From: Salibacterium qingdaonense
GTDB taxonomy: Bacteria; Bacillota; Bacilli; Bacillales; Marinococcaceae
Reading direction: 5' to 3'
Assembly (NCBI RefSeq): GCF_900114715.1
Contig: NZ_FOTY01000021.1
Coordinates: forward strand, 1-51,612
Length of the DNA stretch: 51,612 nucleotides
Part shown: piece after piece, positions 42,616 to 51,287 of the stretch
How positions within the stretch are numbered: the first letter of the stretch is position 1
How the letters are laid out: every line of letters begins with the position of its first letter
Position numbers and translations under genes: made by a program
Notes under the pieces: generated by a model
What the model saw: the letters and a program-made list of their open reading frames with translations, nothing else
Told to the model about the DNA's origin: nothing
Databases searched by the model: none

Positions 42616-42870
42616 ATGATGGTTTACCATGTGATTAAGATAGAAGATGGCACGTATTACCGGGGCTTTGATGAAGCAACGGGATTTTATGATGAAGAAC
42701 TGTTTACCGAAGATGAACTAAAGACCCTATTATTCGATCAGGTCGTCGATGAGAATGTCGTTATTGATGAACACGAGGCAGCGCGGGCGGTGCGGTGTAT
42801 TCCCGACCCTGAAGCCCGTGAAAAAGTGAGTAATTATATTACCTATTTGGAAGGCATGGTGGAAAAATGA
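42616..42870 (+). CDS. Hypothetical protein, 84 residues
   Basis: AAGGAGG (42602-42608) precedes two adjacent ATG codons at 42616 and 42619; the longer frame upstream overlaps the previous gene without an SD. Acidic protein (YYRGFDEATGFYDEELFTEDELKTLLF). No family recognised. Its TGA overlaps the ATG of a possible 29-residue frame. Confidence 0.7.
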   Translation: MMVYHVIKIEDGTYYRGFDEATGFYDEELFTEDELKTLLFDQVVDENVVIDEHEAARAVRCIPDPEAREKVSNYITYLEGMVEK

Positions 42871-42956
42871 TGCTAGACAAGCGTATAAAATTATTCCGCC
42901 CCTTCAGCGAGGATCCCTCCAATGTTGAACCTTCCAATGACTATGCCAATCAATAG
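42867..42956 (+). CDS. Possible 29-residue peptide, translationally coupled
   Basis: ATG at 42867 overlaps the stop of the preceding gene in an ATGA arrangement. The product reads MMLDKRIKLFRPFSEDPSNV then EPSNDYANQ. No independent SD is visible, so expression would depend on coupling. It may be a remnant of a longer gene. The following 240 bp to 43199 hold an A-rich tract but no gene. Confidence 0.3.
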   Translation: MMLDKRIKLFRPFSEDPSNVEPSNDYANQ

Positions 42957-43199
42957 AACCCCTCCACAAAGCTTGTCAAAATCCTAGAGAGCGAAAAATA
43001 ACATGAAGCAGTCCAAATCATCTCCTGAAATAATGAAACCTCTTAAAAACGCTATAAGCTCCTTTAGCTGTTCCTTCTTCCACCTGCCGTTTCCATCAAA
43101 AAAAAAAATAAAAAAAAATATCTTCTTAATAAGTAACAAAATATTAAAGAGACGTTGCTGGAGACAGTTGGGTCTCGATATCCCAAGGAGGTGGACGAA

Positions 43200-43547
43200 T
43201 TGACCAAATACGTAAAGAAGAAACAATCGAAAAAGCCGGAAAAGCCGGAAATTATGCCGCCCATACAGGTTTTTGATGTCGATGAAGAAGATCGTGGAGA
43301 AGCCAAGGAGGATCAGCATGAAACAGAGGAAGAAACGGAAACAGCTGCGCCGGAAGGTGAAACGACTCATCCGTCCGGGAAACAGGAGGAACAAACCACA
43401 AAGCCCCCTACCTTCGATGAAAGCCATATTCGGAAGACAATATATTTCACAAATGACAATTGGAGGAAACTACAAGAAGAGAAAACAAAAAATCGTCGAA
43501 GCGCTACCAGAATTGTTAACCAAGCATTAGAAAACTATTTTGGTTGA
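43200..43547 (+). CDS. Ribbon-helix-helix-type DNA-binding protein (predicted)
   Basis: A 115-residue protein. Start is TTG at 43200 with AAGGAGG upstream; an earlier in-frame ATG (43155) has no SD. The N-terminal 15 residues are Lys-rich and the middle (about 25-75) is a disordered Glu/Thr/Pro-rich stretch. The last 38 residues (RKTIYFTNDNWRKLQEEKTK, SATRIVNQALENYF) fit a beta strand plus two helices as in ribbon-helix-helix repressors and plasmid partition proteins. A regulator or partition role in the mobile replicon is likely. A terminator follows. Confidence 0.65.
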   Translation: MTKYVKKKQSKKPEKPEIMPPIQVFDVDEEDRGEAKEDQHETEEETETAAPEGETTHPSGKQEEQTTKPPTFDESHIRKTIYFTNDNWRKLQEEKTKNRRSATRIVNQALENYFG

Positions 43548-43549
43548 AT

Positions 43550-43590
43550 CGAAAAGCCATCTATGCCTGTAGGTGTAGATGGCTTTTTAC
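43550..43590 (+). terminator. Terminator after the ribbon-helix-helix gene
   Basis: AAAAGCCATCTA (43552-43563) / TAGATGGCTTTT (43576-43587), a perfect 12-bp stem with A and T flanks, probably bidirectional. Confidence 0.85.
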
Positions 43591-43741
43591 TGAACCATTA
43601 TTTCGATGAATACTGGTTGTATCTACGCTGAAACTCCCTGCAAAACGATCGGCAATCTCCCGACAAAAGGAAAACGACCATTTGATTTTTAAAACAAAGA
43701 CTGCAACATCAAGGCTTAGAGGGATACCGCCCCCTCTCGGT

Positions 43742-43771
43742 CTCCCGACAGAAATATAATTCTGCCGGGAG
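43742..43771. promoter_or_regulatory. Stem-loop upstream of the recombinase gene
   Basis: CTCCCG and CAGAA pair with TTCTG and CGGGAG around an AT-rich loop, with one mismatch. No T run follows, so it is not a simple terminator. It may be an operator or leader structure. The word TCTCCCGACA also occurs at about 43656. Confidence 0.5.
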
Positions 43772-43815
43772 TTTCGATGCGGATGAAACGAAATGAAACA
43801 AAGGAGGAAATGCTA

Positions 43816-44691
43816 ATGGATACCCTAACGGCATTTGAACTATGGTTACAGGAAGAAGGACGGGTACGAGGAACGATTGTCTCTTACATCGGCGATGTAA
43901 GGGACTATCAAACATTTCTGGAACATCATGCTGCTGAGCAGCCTGACCAGCTGTTGACCCGTTTTTTCGTTATGAGCTTCAAAGATCATTTAATGAATAG
44001 AGGATATGCCGTAACAACCATCAACAAGAAGCTAAACAGCCTAAAGGTCTTTAATGATTTTCTCATAGAAAGGGGCATCGTTACGACATCTTTCCTATCG
44101 TTGAAACGAGATCAGATTAAAGTGGCAGACGGTACAGGACAAGTTGATGTTTTGACACAGCAACAAGTGGACCAGCTGTTATTTTACCTTGAAACGTCTC
44201 CCAAGGTAAGCAAACGAAATAAGCTGGCCTGTTACCTGTTTTTATACACAGGGGTTCGTGCATCTGAGCTGGTGTCTCTCAAGGTATCCGACGTTGATCC
44301 AATACTGCGAAATATTACTGTTTATGGAAAGGGGAGCAAATTGAGGGAAATAAATTTGAAACAAGAATTACTGGATGTCCTCCAAGATTACTGCCGTACG
44401 GAGCGAAATATGTCGAATTATAGGGACAGTGATTACCTGCTTCTCAGTCAACGTGGCGGGAAACTGGCCAGAGACAGTATCCGGGAATGGATGGCTAATG
44501 TATCTAAGGAACTCGGTTTCCCCCTCTATCCGCATCGCCTGCGCCATACGTTTTGTACCAATCTCATTCAAAAAGGGGTAGATTTGGCAACCGTCAGTCA
44601 ATTAGCAGGGCATAGCAATGTACAAATGACCATCCGGTACTATATTAATATTTCTCAAGAACAGAAGCAGCAGGCCGTAGACTTGTTATAA
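43816..44691 (+). CDS. Tyrosine recombinase / integrase (XerC/D-like)
   Basis: A 291-residue site-specific recombinase. A SAM-like N-terminal core-binding domain (about 1-90) is followed by the catalytic domain with Arg148 (GVRASEL), Lys172 in the beta hairpin, His240-x-x-Arg243 (PHRLRHTF), His266 (GHSNVQ) and Tyr275. All catalytic residues are present, so it should be active. ATG 43816 is 8 bases after AAGGAGG; an upstream ATG at 43810 is too close. It probably integrates or resolves the mobile element. Length and sequence are closer to XerD-type phage/plasmid recombinases than to large ICE integrases. Confidence 0.92.
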   Translation: MDTLTAFELWLQEEGRVRGTIVSYIGDVRDYQTFLEHHAAEQPDQLLTRFFVMSFKDHLMNRGYAVTTINKKLNSLKVFNDFLIERGIVTTSFLSLKRDQIKVADGTGQVDVLTQQQVDQLLFYLETSPKVSKRNKLACYLFLYTGVRASELVSLKVSDVDPILRNITVYGKGSKLREINLKQELLDVLQDYCRTERNMSNYRDSDYLLLSQRGGKLARDSIREWMANVSKELGFPLYPHRLRHTFCTNLIQKGVDLATVSQLAGHSNVQMTIRYYINISQEQKQQAVDLL

Positions 44692-44705
44692 AAAGGAGCC
44701 AAAGG

Positions 44706-45116
44706 ATGTATAAAGTCAGAAGATATAAGGATGTTAAGTATCTCCAACGGATACTGCCGAACGTGCTAGCTGAACCAATAGAAACCCTGTTTCTTCGTAT
44801 CTATAAATCCCAAGGAGAACCATACTCCTTGGGATCTTTTTGGCTTCCTGCCGAAGAGGCCCTCTTTATTTTGGAAGCAGAGGATGATGTCAAAAATATA
44901 CTGGATGATCCCTTTGATTTAGAGTACGTCTATAAAATACAGCATAATCCAGGAATATTTGAAGCCTCCCTTCAAAATCAAGCAAAGCATGAAAGGTTTC
45001 TTATTGTGGAAGCAACATTGGACCCAGAAGAGAAAGTTTGTATCCAGGATTTAGAGGATTGGACGAAAAGGTGGAAAGACAAGTATCGCCTTTATCATAA
45101 GCGAAAGGAGCAATAA
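44706..45116 (+). CDS. Hypothetical protein, 136 residues
   Basis: ATG after AAAAGGAG, 14 bp beyond the recombinase stop. A basic N-terminus (MYKVRRYKDVKYLQRILPN), an acidic middle and a basic C-terminus (RWKDKYRLYHKRKEQ). It has no membrane or signal segment and no recognised family. The position suggests cotranscription with the recombinase. Confidence 0.65.
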   Translation: MYKVRRYKDVKYLQRILPNVLAEPIETLFLRIYKSQGEPYSLGSFWLPAEEALFILEAEDDVKNILDDPFDLEYVYKIQHNPGIFEASLQNQAKHERFLIVEATLDPEEKVCIQDLEDWTKRWKDKYRLYHKRKEQ

Positions 45117-45119
45117 ACT

Positions 45120-45230
45120 ATGAGCTACACTCATTTTGGATATACAGGGAATCTCTTATTCATTATCAGAATGGCCGCTGAGGTTTTGGTTGTTATTCAG
45201 CACCACTTAGAGAATAAATTTATAAAATAA
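45120..45230 (+). CDS. Small hypothetical protein, 36 residues
   Basis: AAAGGAG lies 9 bases before ATG at 45120, 3 bp after the preceding stop. The product starts MSYTHFGYTGN and has a short hydrophobic segment (LLFIIRMAAEVLVVI) that could span or lie on the membrane. No family recognised. A terminator follows at 45258. Confidence 0.5.
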   Translation: MSYTHFGYTGNLLFIIRMAAEVLVVIQHHLENKFIK

Positions 45231-45257
45231 GACAACCTTCGACCATATCACTTGAAA

Positions 45258-45312
45258 TCAAGACGCCGCAGGGGATTTGGAAATATTCTTTTCGGCGTCT
45301 CTCTTTTTTTAA
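45258..45312 (+). terminator. Terminator closing the recombinase unit
   Basis: AGACGCCG (45261-45268) / CGGCGTCT (45293-45300), then CTCTTTTTTT. Confidence 0.8.
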
Positions 45313-45505
45313 TAAGAATTCAGTATGATAAAGTATACTAAGATTTACATAAGGGGGTCTTTTGTATTAATAAGATAACCGAGAACAAGATGTAGCAATT
45401 GATAGAGCCTGACGATGTGAAAGATGAGTGTCTACCAGGATGTATTTATAAACAATGGATTTCGGCATGATGGATAAAAAATAAGGGGCTTGGAGGGCAT
45501 CGGTT

Positions 45506-46588
45506 TTGGTAAAAAAGAATGACAAAAAAGACTACGGTGTTAAAGAATTTTATGAAGGGTTGGGATGGACAAGATCCACATTTTATCGAAAAATATATGA
45601 TATTTTTGATACATATAACCTTGATGACTGGAAGTTTAGGGAGGCAGGGGAGAGAATGGAGAGTCCCGGGAAGACTGATAAGAAATTTGTTTTTAAAGGA
45701 GAATGGAGAGAACTGTTTGAGCTGTTGTGTAACATACACGATGAGAATCCTTATTTTAGAAAAAACACCTCTAATAACAGTCTAACCTTTAAAGACCTCA
45801 TGGAGTATAATCAAGAGACATTGGAAAAAATTGCGGGCATTTCGGATAAGAACCAACGCCATCAAATAATGGCTCACCCTGCGTATTTAGCATCTGTAGC
45901 TGAAAATGAATCTTTAAAGCAAGCGATAGATCGTATGACTATGTTGTTGCGCGCAGTTGAAGATGTTTCCATTGAAACAAGAAGTGCTGTTTGGTCAGAT
46001 TTTGCGAGTCTACTGAATGATCTTATTATAAGAATGTACCTGTTTGAAAAAGAAACAAAAGAAAAAGTGGAGCAGGAAAAAGGTGCTTTTAAAGATGTAC
46101 TGTTTGCCGAAATGGAAGTGAATAGTCTAGACTATCTTGTTGCAGAATTTTTGAAAAAGGAAATGGACGAAGATCACGCAGCAAACAAGGAAGATGTAGT
46201 AGAGAAATACCGTGAAGCTGAAAAAGAGTTGGATGACATTTCCGCCGCTTCTGATACTCCTGAAGAACAGGATATCATTAATAAAGCGTTTGAGGAAAAG
46301 ATTGGTGGTGAAGCCTTAAACCAGCTGAACGAAAATGAAATGGAGGCTAAGATAAAAGAAGAATGCCGAGAAGCTGAAAGACAGGGAGCTAGAGTGGAAG
46401 AGATCGATAAGCAGATTGAAAACTATATCGCTCAGAGTGAAGAAAACCAAACCCAAGAGGTTACAGAGAAATTAACACAAATTAAGGAACAAGTTAAAAG
46501 GTTACAAGAACAAAATGAAAAATATCGTTCAACAGCGGAAACCCTTTTCCGGGACGTAAACGAATCCATTATAGATAGAAGGAAATAG
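45506..46588 (+). CDS. Coiled-coil protein of a mobile element, unknown function
   Basis: A 360-residue protein. Start is TTG at 45506 with TTGGAGGG 8 bases upstream. The N-terminus (YGVKEFYEGLGWTRSTFYRKIYDIF) looks like a small helix-turn-helix segment. Residues about 210-350 are a Glu/Lys/Gln-rich coiled coil (EECREAERQGARVEEIDKQIE). The pattern resembles replication-initiation or segregation accessory proteins of Gram-positive plasmids and elements, but no family was identified. It is AT-rich like its neighbours. The stop codon lies in the terminator stem. Confidence 0.65.
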   Translation: MVKKNDKKDYGVKEFYEGLGWTRSTFYRKIYDIFDTYNLDDWKFREAGERMESPGKTDKKFVFKGEWRELFELLCNIHDENPYFRKNTSNNSLTFKDLMEYNQETLEKIAGISDKNQRHQIMAHPAYLASVAENESLKQAIDRMTMLLRAVEDVSIETRSAVWSDFASLLNDLIIRMYLFEKETKEKVEQEKGAFKDVLFAEMEVNSLDYLVAEFLKKEMDEDHAANKEDVVEKYREAEKELDDISAASDTPEEQDIINKAFEEKIGGEALNQLNENEMEAKIKEECREAERQGARVEEIDKQIENYIAQSEENQTQEVTEKLTQIKEQVKRLQEQNEKYRSTAETLFRDVNESIIDRRK

Positions 46589-46616
46589 AGAGCTTATCTC
46601 TATTTCTTTTTTTTTT
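46582..46616 (+). terminator. Terminator of the coiled-coil gene
   Basis: Perfect 10-bp stem GAAATAGAGA (46582-46591) / TCTCTATTTC (46597-46606) around GCTTA, then a run of ten T; it overlaps the stop codon. Confidence 0.88.
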
Positions 46617-46731
46617 GCCAAGATGTTTTTTGTGCTGTCTCACTTTTGATTAGTATGTGATACACCTACTGAATTCGATTTGTTTTCTCTTTAGAATGAA
46701 AACTGTATTAAAGAGAAAGGAGATGATTTCT

Positions 46732-48519
46732 ATGGACGCGTTAGCCGTATTACAGGATTCCTTTGATATATCCTTGGATGGTAACGACCTCGTCCTCCAC
46801 CCAAAAGCAGCATTACCGGAGGACCGTTCCACGATGTATGAGGCTATGGTACAAATCAAACAACACAAAGCCAATGCCGTGTATCGATTAAATGCGCCAT
46901 CGAACGCATATGCCAACATTGTCGCCTTTGACCTGGAAACCTCGGATCTTGATCCTTTAAAAGGTGAAATCAAACTCATCAGCGTTTGGGGTGACGGGGT
47001 GGAAAAGGTGACGTCAGATGTGTATGAGGTAGAAGAGCTGTTAAGAGATCCATCTATTTTGAAGGTCTGCCATAATGCAAGCTTTGACGTTACGTTTCTT
47101 CGCACAAAAGGGATCACTATCACATCATACATGGATACCCTGGTGATGGCGCAAGTGTTCCATAACCGTGTGAAAACCGATAACAGCTTGAAAGGATTGG
47201 CTGAAAAATATCTAGGCCGAAACCTGAACAAAAACCTCCAGCATGCCGATCACTGGCAGGGGGATCTTACAGAAGACCATTATGCGTATGCACTTTTGGA
47301 TGCCCAAGTAGCGTTGGAGCTGTATTACTTCTTACAGGAGCAAATCACCCACCTCCATTTAGATGTCGTATTAAAACGAGAAATGGCTGCCATCGATACC
47401 ATCATTGAACTTAATAGGAATGGCATCGGTTTTGATTACGAGGGATGGGAGCAGGAATTAGAATACATGAACACAGAGAGTCTCCAGTTTCAAGAAACCG
47501 TCCGTAATCTTCTAGAAACGCCGACGTTAAATCTCCAATCGCCGGCCCAATTAATGGCTGCTCTGGGGGAACAGGGTATACATGTCGAGGGAACATCGGA
47601 CGAGGTGCTTGCCAAGTACGAAGGTCAGTACGATGTGATCGATTCTCTCCGCAAGTATAAAAAACGGAGAAAACAAATAAACGCTTATGGCGAGAAATTA
47701 AAACAGGCTATTGGCAAAGATGGCAGACTTCGTGGTACATGGAGGTTGATGGGGACGGATACGTTTCGGATGACCTGCAAACAGCCTAATCTTCAGGGGA
47801 TGCCAGGAAAAGCAAAGCCTTATTTTCGGCCGGAGGAAGGGAAGTCCTTCATTGTAGCCGATTATCGTACGATTGAACTTCGGATATTGGCGGAACTCTC
47901 AGGTGATCCTGAATTGAAACAAGCCTTTTACGATAACGAAGACCTTCATACCAAAACCACCGCTGCCATCTTGAATAAGCAAGAAGGTGAGATGGTGACT
48001 GCAGAGGAACGGAAAATTGGGAAGGTTGTGAATTTTGGTTTAGTTTATGGAATGACCAAATGGGGCCTTCAGAAAAAAATCCAGGGGGCAACGGGGGCAG
48101 CCATTTCTCTACAAGAGGCGGAAACGTTTCGGAATCGTTATTTTGAGCTTTACCCAGGGGTGCTGCGTTATCAAGACCGTATGCTCCAACGTTCCTTTAT
48201 CCAAACTTTAGGGGGACGGTACTGGTCCGATACCCACCATATGTTGGAGAAGGGCTCTATCGCCAGATACAATTACCCGATCCAGGCAACAAGCACAGAA
48301 GGATTAAAGGAAGCCCTGGCTCTGTTTTTGGAAGGAAGACAAAAGACATGGAAATTGGCTGCTGTCGTCCATGATGAGATTATCCTGGAAGTCCCCGACA
48401 CCAATATAGAAGAAGCTTCTGTGTTTTTAAACAACGTTATGGTAGAGGGTATGAAGACCTTAGTTAAGCAGATTCCTATCGAGGTCGAATTACAAAGCGC
48501 GAAGTATTGGTGCAAATAA
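46732..48519 (+). CDS. Family A DNA polymerase with 3'-5' exonuclease (phage/element type)
   Basis: A 595-residue polymerase. The DnaQ-like 3'-5' exonuclease has Asp67/Glu69 (FDLETSD), CHNASFDVTFLR and YALLDAQVALE. The polymerase part has motif A from Asp377 (ADYRTIELR), motif B from about Lys431 (KVVNFGLVYG) and motif C His547-Asp548-Glu549 (VVHDEIILEV). There is no 5' nuclease domain, unlike chromosomal PolI, and the length fits phage polymerases. Motif A reads DYRT rather than the common DYSQ. ATG 46732 is 10 bases after AAAGGA. With the genes at 48649 and 49217 it forms a replication module. Confidence 0.92.
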   Translation: MDALAVLQDSFDISLDGNDLVLHPKAALPEDRSTMYEAMVQIKQHKANAVYRLNAPSNAYANIVAFDLETSDLDPLKGEIKLISVWGDGVEKVTSDVYEVEELLRDPSILKVCHNASFDVTFLRTKGITITSYMDTLVMAQVFHNRVKTDNSLKGLAEKYLGRNLNKNLQHADHWQGDLTEDHYAYALLDAQVALELYYFLQEQITHLHLDVVLKREMAAIDTIIELNRNGIGFDYEGWEQELEYMNTESLQFQETVRNLLETPTLNLQSPAQLMAALGEQGIHVEGTSDEVLAKYEGQYDVIDSLRKYKKRRKQINAYGEKLKQAIGKDGRLRGTWRLMGTDTFRMTCKQPNLQGMPGKAKPYFRPEEGKSFIVADYRTIELRILAELSGDPELKQAFYDNEDLHTKTTAAILNKQEGEMVTAEERKIGKVVNFGLVYGMTKWGLQKKIQGATGAAISLQEAETFRNRYFELYPGVLRYQDRMLQRSFIQTLGGRYWSDTHHMLEKGSIARYNYPIQATSTEGLKEALALFLEGRQKTWKLAAVVHDEIILEVPDTNIEEASVFLNNVMVEGMKTLVKQIPIEVELQSAKYWCK

Positions 48520-48648
48520 TGGGATGGGAATGGGGGGTGTCTCAACATTATGAAACATGCAGGACACCTGAGGAAATGATGGGGTATCCCTTGTAGGATT
48601 GGAACTGTAGCAAAAAGCATTTAAATATTCTTAGGAGGTCGATGAGAA

Positions 48649-49134
48649 ATGAATAACATCTTTAACAGCCCAGAATTTAGGAAAGAGCTACGAGAAACAG
48701 AAGAAGCCAAAGCAAAAATGGAATCGAGTGAAATGGTTGGTGAGGCTAAACACCAACCCGATGTGGAGGCAGGGACTTTCCCTGCTGTCACAAAAACCGC
48801 TGTGTATTCGCGGAATGTGCAAAGCCCTTTAGGTATCAACGATAAAATTGACATCACTTATACGATCTTTGTCCCCACATCAGAAGGGACACTCCAAAAA
48901 ATCGAAAAGGACAAATCTTACTGGAAGTCCCCTTCCGAAAAAGCCAAATACACCCGAACATTAAGCGGCCTGCTGAATGCTGACCCGCGGCAGGCATTTC
49001 GGTTGGAAGATCTTATGGGTATTCCATGTGAAGTAGAAATCACCCACAAAACAACAGACAAAGGCACCTTTGCTAACATTTCCAAAGTAACCAGGGTAGA
49101 CATTGAGGCACTACCAGATCAATTCACTCTCTAA
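48649..49134 (+). CDS. Predicted OB-fold / ssDNA-binding replication accessory protein
   Basis: A 161-residue protein between a polymerase and a primase-helicase gene. The C-terminal half (WKSPSEKAKYTRTLSGLL, then FRLEDLMGIPCEVEITHKTT and TFANISKV) resembles the OB-fold proteins found in phage replication clusters, where 'GxxxxVxVxHxxxxGxxxANI' recurs. A ssDNA-binding role is inferred from that pattern and the neighbours. SD TAGGAGGTC precedes ATG. The protein is acidic near the N-terminus. Confidence 0.65.
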   Translation: MNNIFNSPEFRKELRETEEAKAKMESSEMVGEAKHQPDVEAGTFPAVTKTAVYSRNVQSPLGINDKIDITYTIFVPTSEGTLQKIEKDKSYWKSPSEKAKYTRTLSGLLNADPRQAFRLEDLMGIPCEVEITHKTTDKGTFANISKVTRVDIEALPDQFTL

Positions 49135-49146
49135 AGAGAAAGAGAG

Positions 49147-49183
49147 CCTGTGGCAAGAAGAATGCTTTTCCTCTTGCCACAGG
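49147..49183. promoter_or_regulatory. Strong hairpin between the OB-fold and primase genes
   Basis: Perfect 12-bp stem CCTGTGGCAAGA (49147-49158) / TCTTGCCACAGG (49172-49183) with a 13-base loop. No T run follows, so it is not a standard terminator. It could be an mRNA processing or stability element, or an attenuator. Confidence 0.6.
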
Positions 49184-49216
49184 TTCCACCCTAAAAACAG
49201 GAGGATATACGACAAT

Positions 49217-50965
49217 ATGGATGTAAAAAGATTTCAAGCTAATCAAAACCGAATGATGGATGTTGTAGAACCAGAACAAGAAGAAACGACTGCTTTTCAA
49301 ATGACCCGGGACCCCTTTTTCCAATGGGCAGAAGCAGCTAATGCCAAGATGAGTGAGCCTCTCCTCCAAGCTTTAATTTCTAATACCGTTTCCTTGGGAC
49401 AAGCTGGGGAAGAGTACCGTGAAAGAGTGATAAAGCCGAATCATTCAGAAGATTATCTGGCGGACCTGATGAGCCGCCAGCACGACATGGTACCGACCAG
49501 TTATCCTGTTTTAGAGCAATTGGGGTATGACGGTGAAAGAAAAGCAGGAACACCAGCTGGATGTGTCCTGGCTGATGTTAGAGAGGCACAGTTCCAAAAA
49601 CGTGGTCTTGCTTATAACAAAAACGGGCACCTTGAGCTGAACGCCAACATTTTTGCCTCCTATATCCTGCGACGAATAAGGCTTGTTCAACTAAGCGGCG
49701 GACACCTTTTTGTCTATGGTTCATCTGGAGTGTACCAAGAAATAACACAGGATTGGCTGAAAAAGGTGTGCCGGGAGATATTGCATGAAGCAGAAAGCAA
49801 TATATGGAAAGTAAGGTGGCAAAATGAGTATTATGAAGCATTAAAACGAGAAATCCCATTCGTCGTCCAAATGAACCCTGATACGCAGCGTATCAATATC
49901 AAAAACGGGATGTTGGATTTATATCATGAGAAACTCGTTCCCCATGATCCTGGCTATCTATCAACGGTTCAAATCCCGATCACGTACAATGCGGGAGCCT
50001 CCTGCCCTCAATTTCGAAAGTTCCTTTTTGATGTTTTTGAAAACGACCAAGAAAGAGTGGATCTGATTCAAGAATTGATGGGATACTGTTTCCTGCCGGA
50101 AGTAAAAATTCAAAAAGCCTTTTTCTTTGTGGGGTCCGGTTCCAATGGAAAAAGTGTTTTAGCCGAGATCATTCGTCATCTAATCGGCACAGCCAATGTG
50201 TCGAATGTTTCGTTGGACGAATTGAAAAGCCGTTTCGGCATGCAAAACCTACCTGGAAAATTTGTGAATATATCCTCGGAAAATGAGGTTACAAAGAAGT
50301 TTAACACCCAAACCTTTAAGATGGTGACAGGTGGAGATGCCGTTAATGTCGAGCGGAAATATCAGGACTCTTTTAACACCCATCTTCCTACCAAACTCCT
50401 TATTCTTTTGAACCATATGGTAGACACGGATGACATGACAGAAGGCTTTTATCGAAGACTCCAAATCATTCCTTTTCATAAAGAATACAAAGAGCTTAAA
50501 GCAGGCGAAGCTCCCGTAGAAGGTGTTTCCTATATGGACAAAGACTTGACGAACAAACTACTTCAGGAATTGCCTGGTATCCTAAACTTTGCTCTACAAG
50601 GCCTCTCACGACTTAGGGCTAATGATTTTAACTTGACGCAAAGCCAAGTAAGTGACGAGGCTTTACGAGACTATAAGGCGTCTCAGAATCCTTTGGTTGA
50701 ATATTTCAACGAACGCGTTTACAGCAAACCTGAGGCTTCCGTATTACGGTCGGAATTCAAAAAGGATTTTGCTCAATGGGCCAGAGAGAATGGGCGAATA
50801 GCTGATGGAAAGATGGGGACAACGAAATTTTGGTCCTTGTTTGATAAAGTGTTGCAGGACCACCATATTACGACTCACACAAAAAAAATTCAGGGCCATT
50901 TTTATGTCGAAGGGATCCAATTACAGTTCCATCGGCGTGATGAGAATTATGTAGATCCCTGTTAA
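49217..50965 (+). CDS. Phage/plasmid primase-helicase (P4/D5 type, SF3 helicase)
   Basis: A 582-residue protein. Residues about 1-200 form an unassigned N-terminal region, about 200-290 a D5_N-like region, and about 290-480 the superfamily 3 helicase. Walker A is GSGSNGKS at 306-313. Downstream blocks are SSENEVTKKFNTQTFKMVTG and LLILLNHM (motif C region), then the family-typical YRRLQIIPF. A C-terminal winged region follows. ATG 49217 has ACAGGAGGA upstream; the longer frame overlaps the previous gene. It should unwind or prime the element's own replication, next to the element's polymerase. Confidence 0.88.
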   Translation: MDVKRFQANQNRMMDVVEPEQEETTAFQMTRDPFFQWAEAANAKMSEPLLQALISNTVSLGQAGEEYRERVIKPNHSEDYLADLMSRQHDMVPTSYPVLEQLGYDGERKAGTPAGCVLADVREAQFQKRGLAYNKNGHLELNANIFASYILRRIRLVQLSGGHLFVYGSSGVYQEITQDWLKKVCREILHEAESNIWKVRWQNEYYEALKREIPFVVQMNPDTQRINIKNGMLDLYHEKLVPHDPGYLSTVQIPITYNAGASCPQFRKFLFDVFENDQERVDLIQELMGYCFLPEVKIQKAFFFVGSGSNGKSVLAEIIRHLIGTANVSNVSLDELKSRFGMQNLPGKFVNISSENEVTKKFNTQTFKMVTGGDAVNVERKYQDSFNTHLPTKLLILLNHMVDTDDMTEGFYRRLQIIPFHKEYKELKAGEAPVEGVSYMDKDLTNKLLQELPGILNFALQGLSRLRANDFNLTQSQVSDEALRDYKASQNPLVEYFNERVYSKPEASVLRSEFKKDFAQWARENGRIADGKMGTTKFWSLFDKVLQDHHITTHTKKIQGHFYVEGIQLQFHRRDENYVDPC

Positions 50966-51248
50966 AACTTTAGATCTTGATTTAGTGGTGGTTTCGGTGG
51001 CGAAGGTGGCATCAAAAGAGGAAAAAAACATCAAGCAATAATCCGGAAATATATTATCTAACCCCTTTTTAAAAAACCCTTGCCACCTAAACCCCCGGGA
51101 CGTTGTTCCTTTTACCAAATATTAAATGGACAAGAAGGGTACGAAGGGCATCGAGTAAGCAAAACCGCTTTTAATGATTGGTCAAAATTATATTATATAT
51201 AGGAATAAAAAAGGAGGTGCTAATGTTCCCTGTATTGGGAGTGGCAGG
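50966..51248. other. Intergenic region after the primase, mostly empty
   Basis: No gene recognised. Near its end AAAAGGAGGTGC (51210-51221) precedes a nine-codon frame at 51223-51252 whose stop overlaps the ATG at 51249, as in a translationally coupled leader peptide. Confidence 0.4.
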
Positions 51249-51287
51249 ATGATTCTTATAGGCGGAAAAGAAAGGTACTCGATCCAC
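51249..51287 (+). pseudogene. Start of a gene interrupted by IS66
   Basis: ATG at 51249 overlaps the TGA of a short upstream frame. It opens MILIGGKERYSIH, then runs into the IS66 end at 51288 and meets a stop (TAA 51300-51302) inside the element. Thirteen native codons remain; the rest of the gene should lie beyond the insertion, outside the window. Confidence 0.35.
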
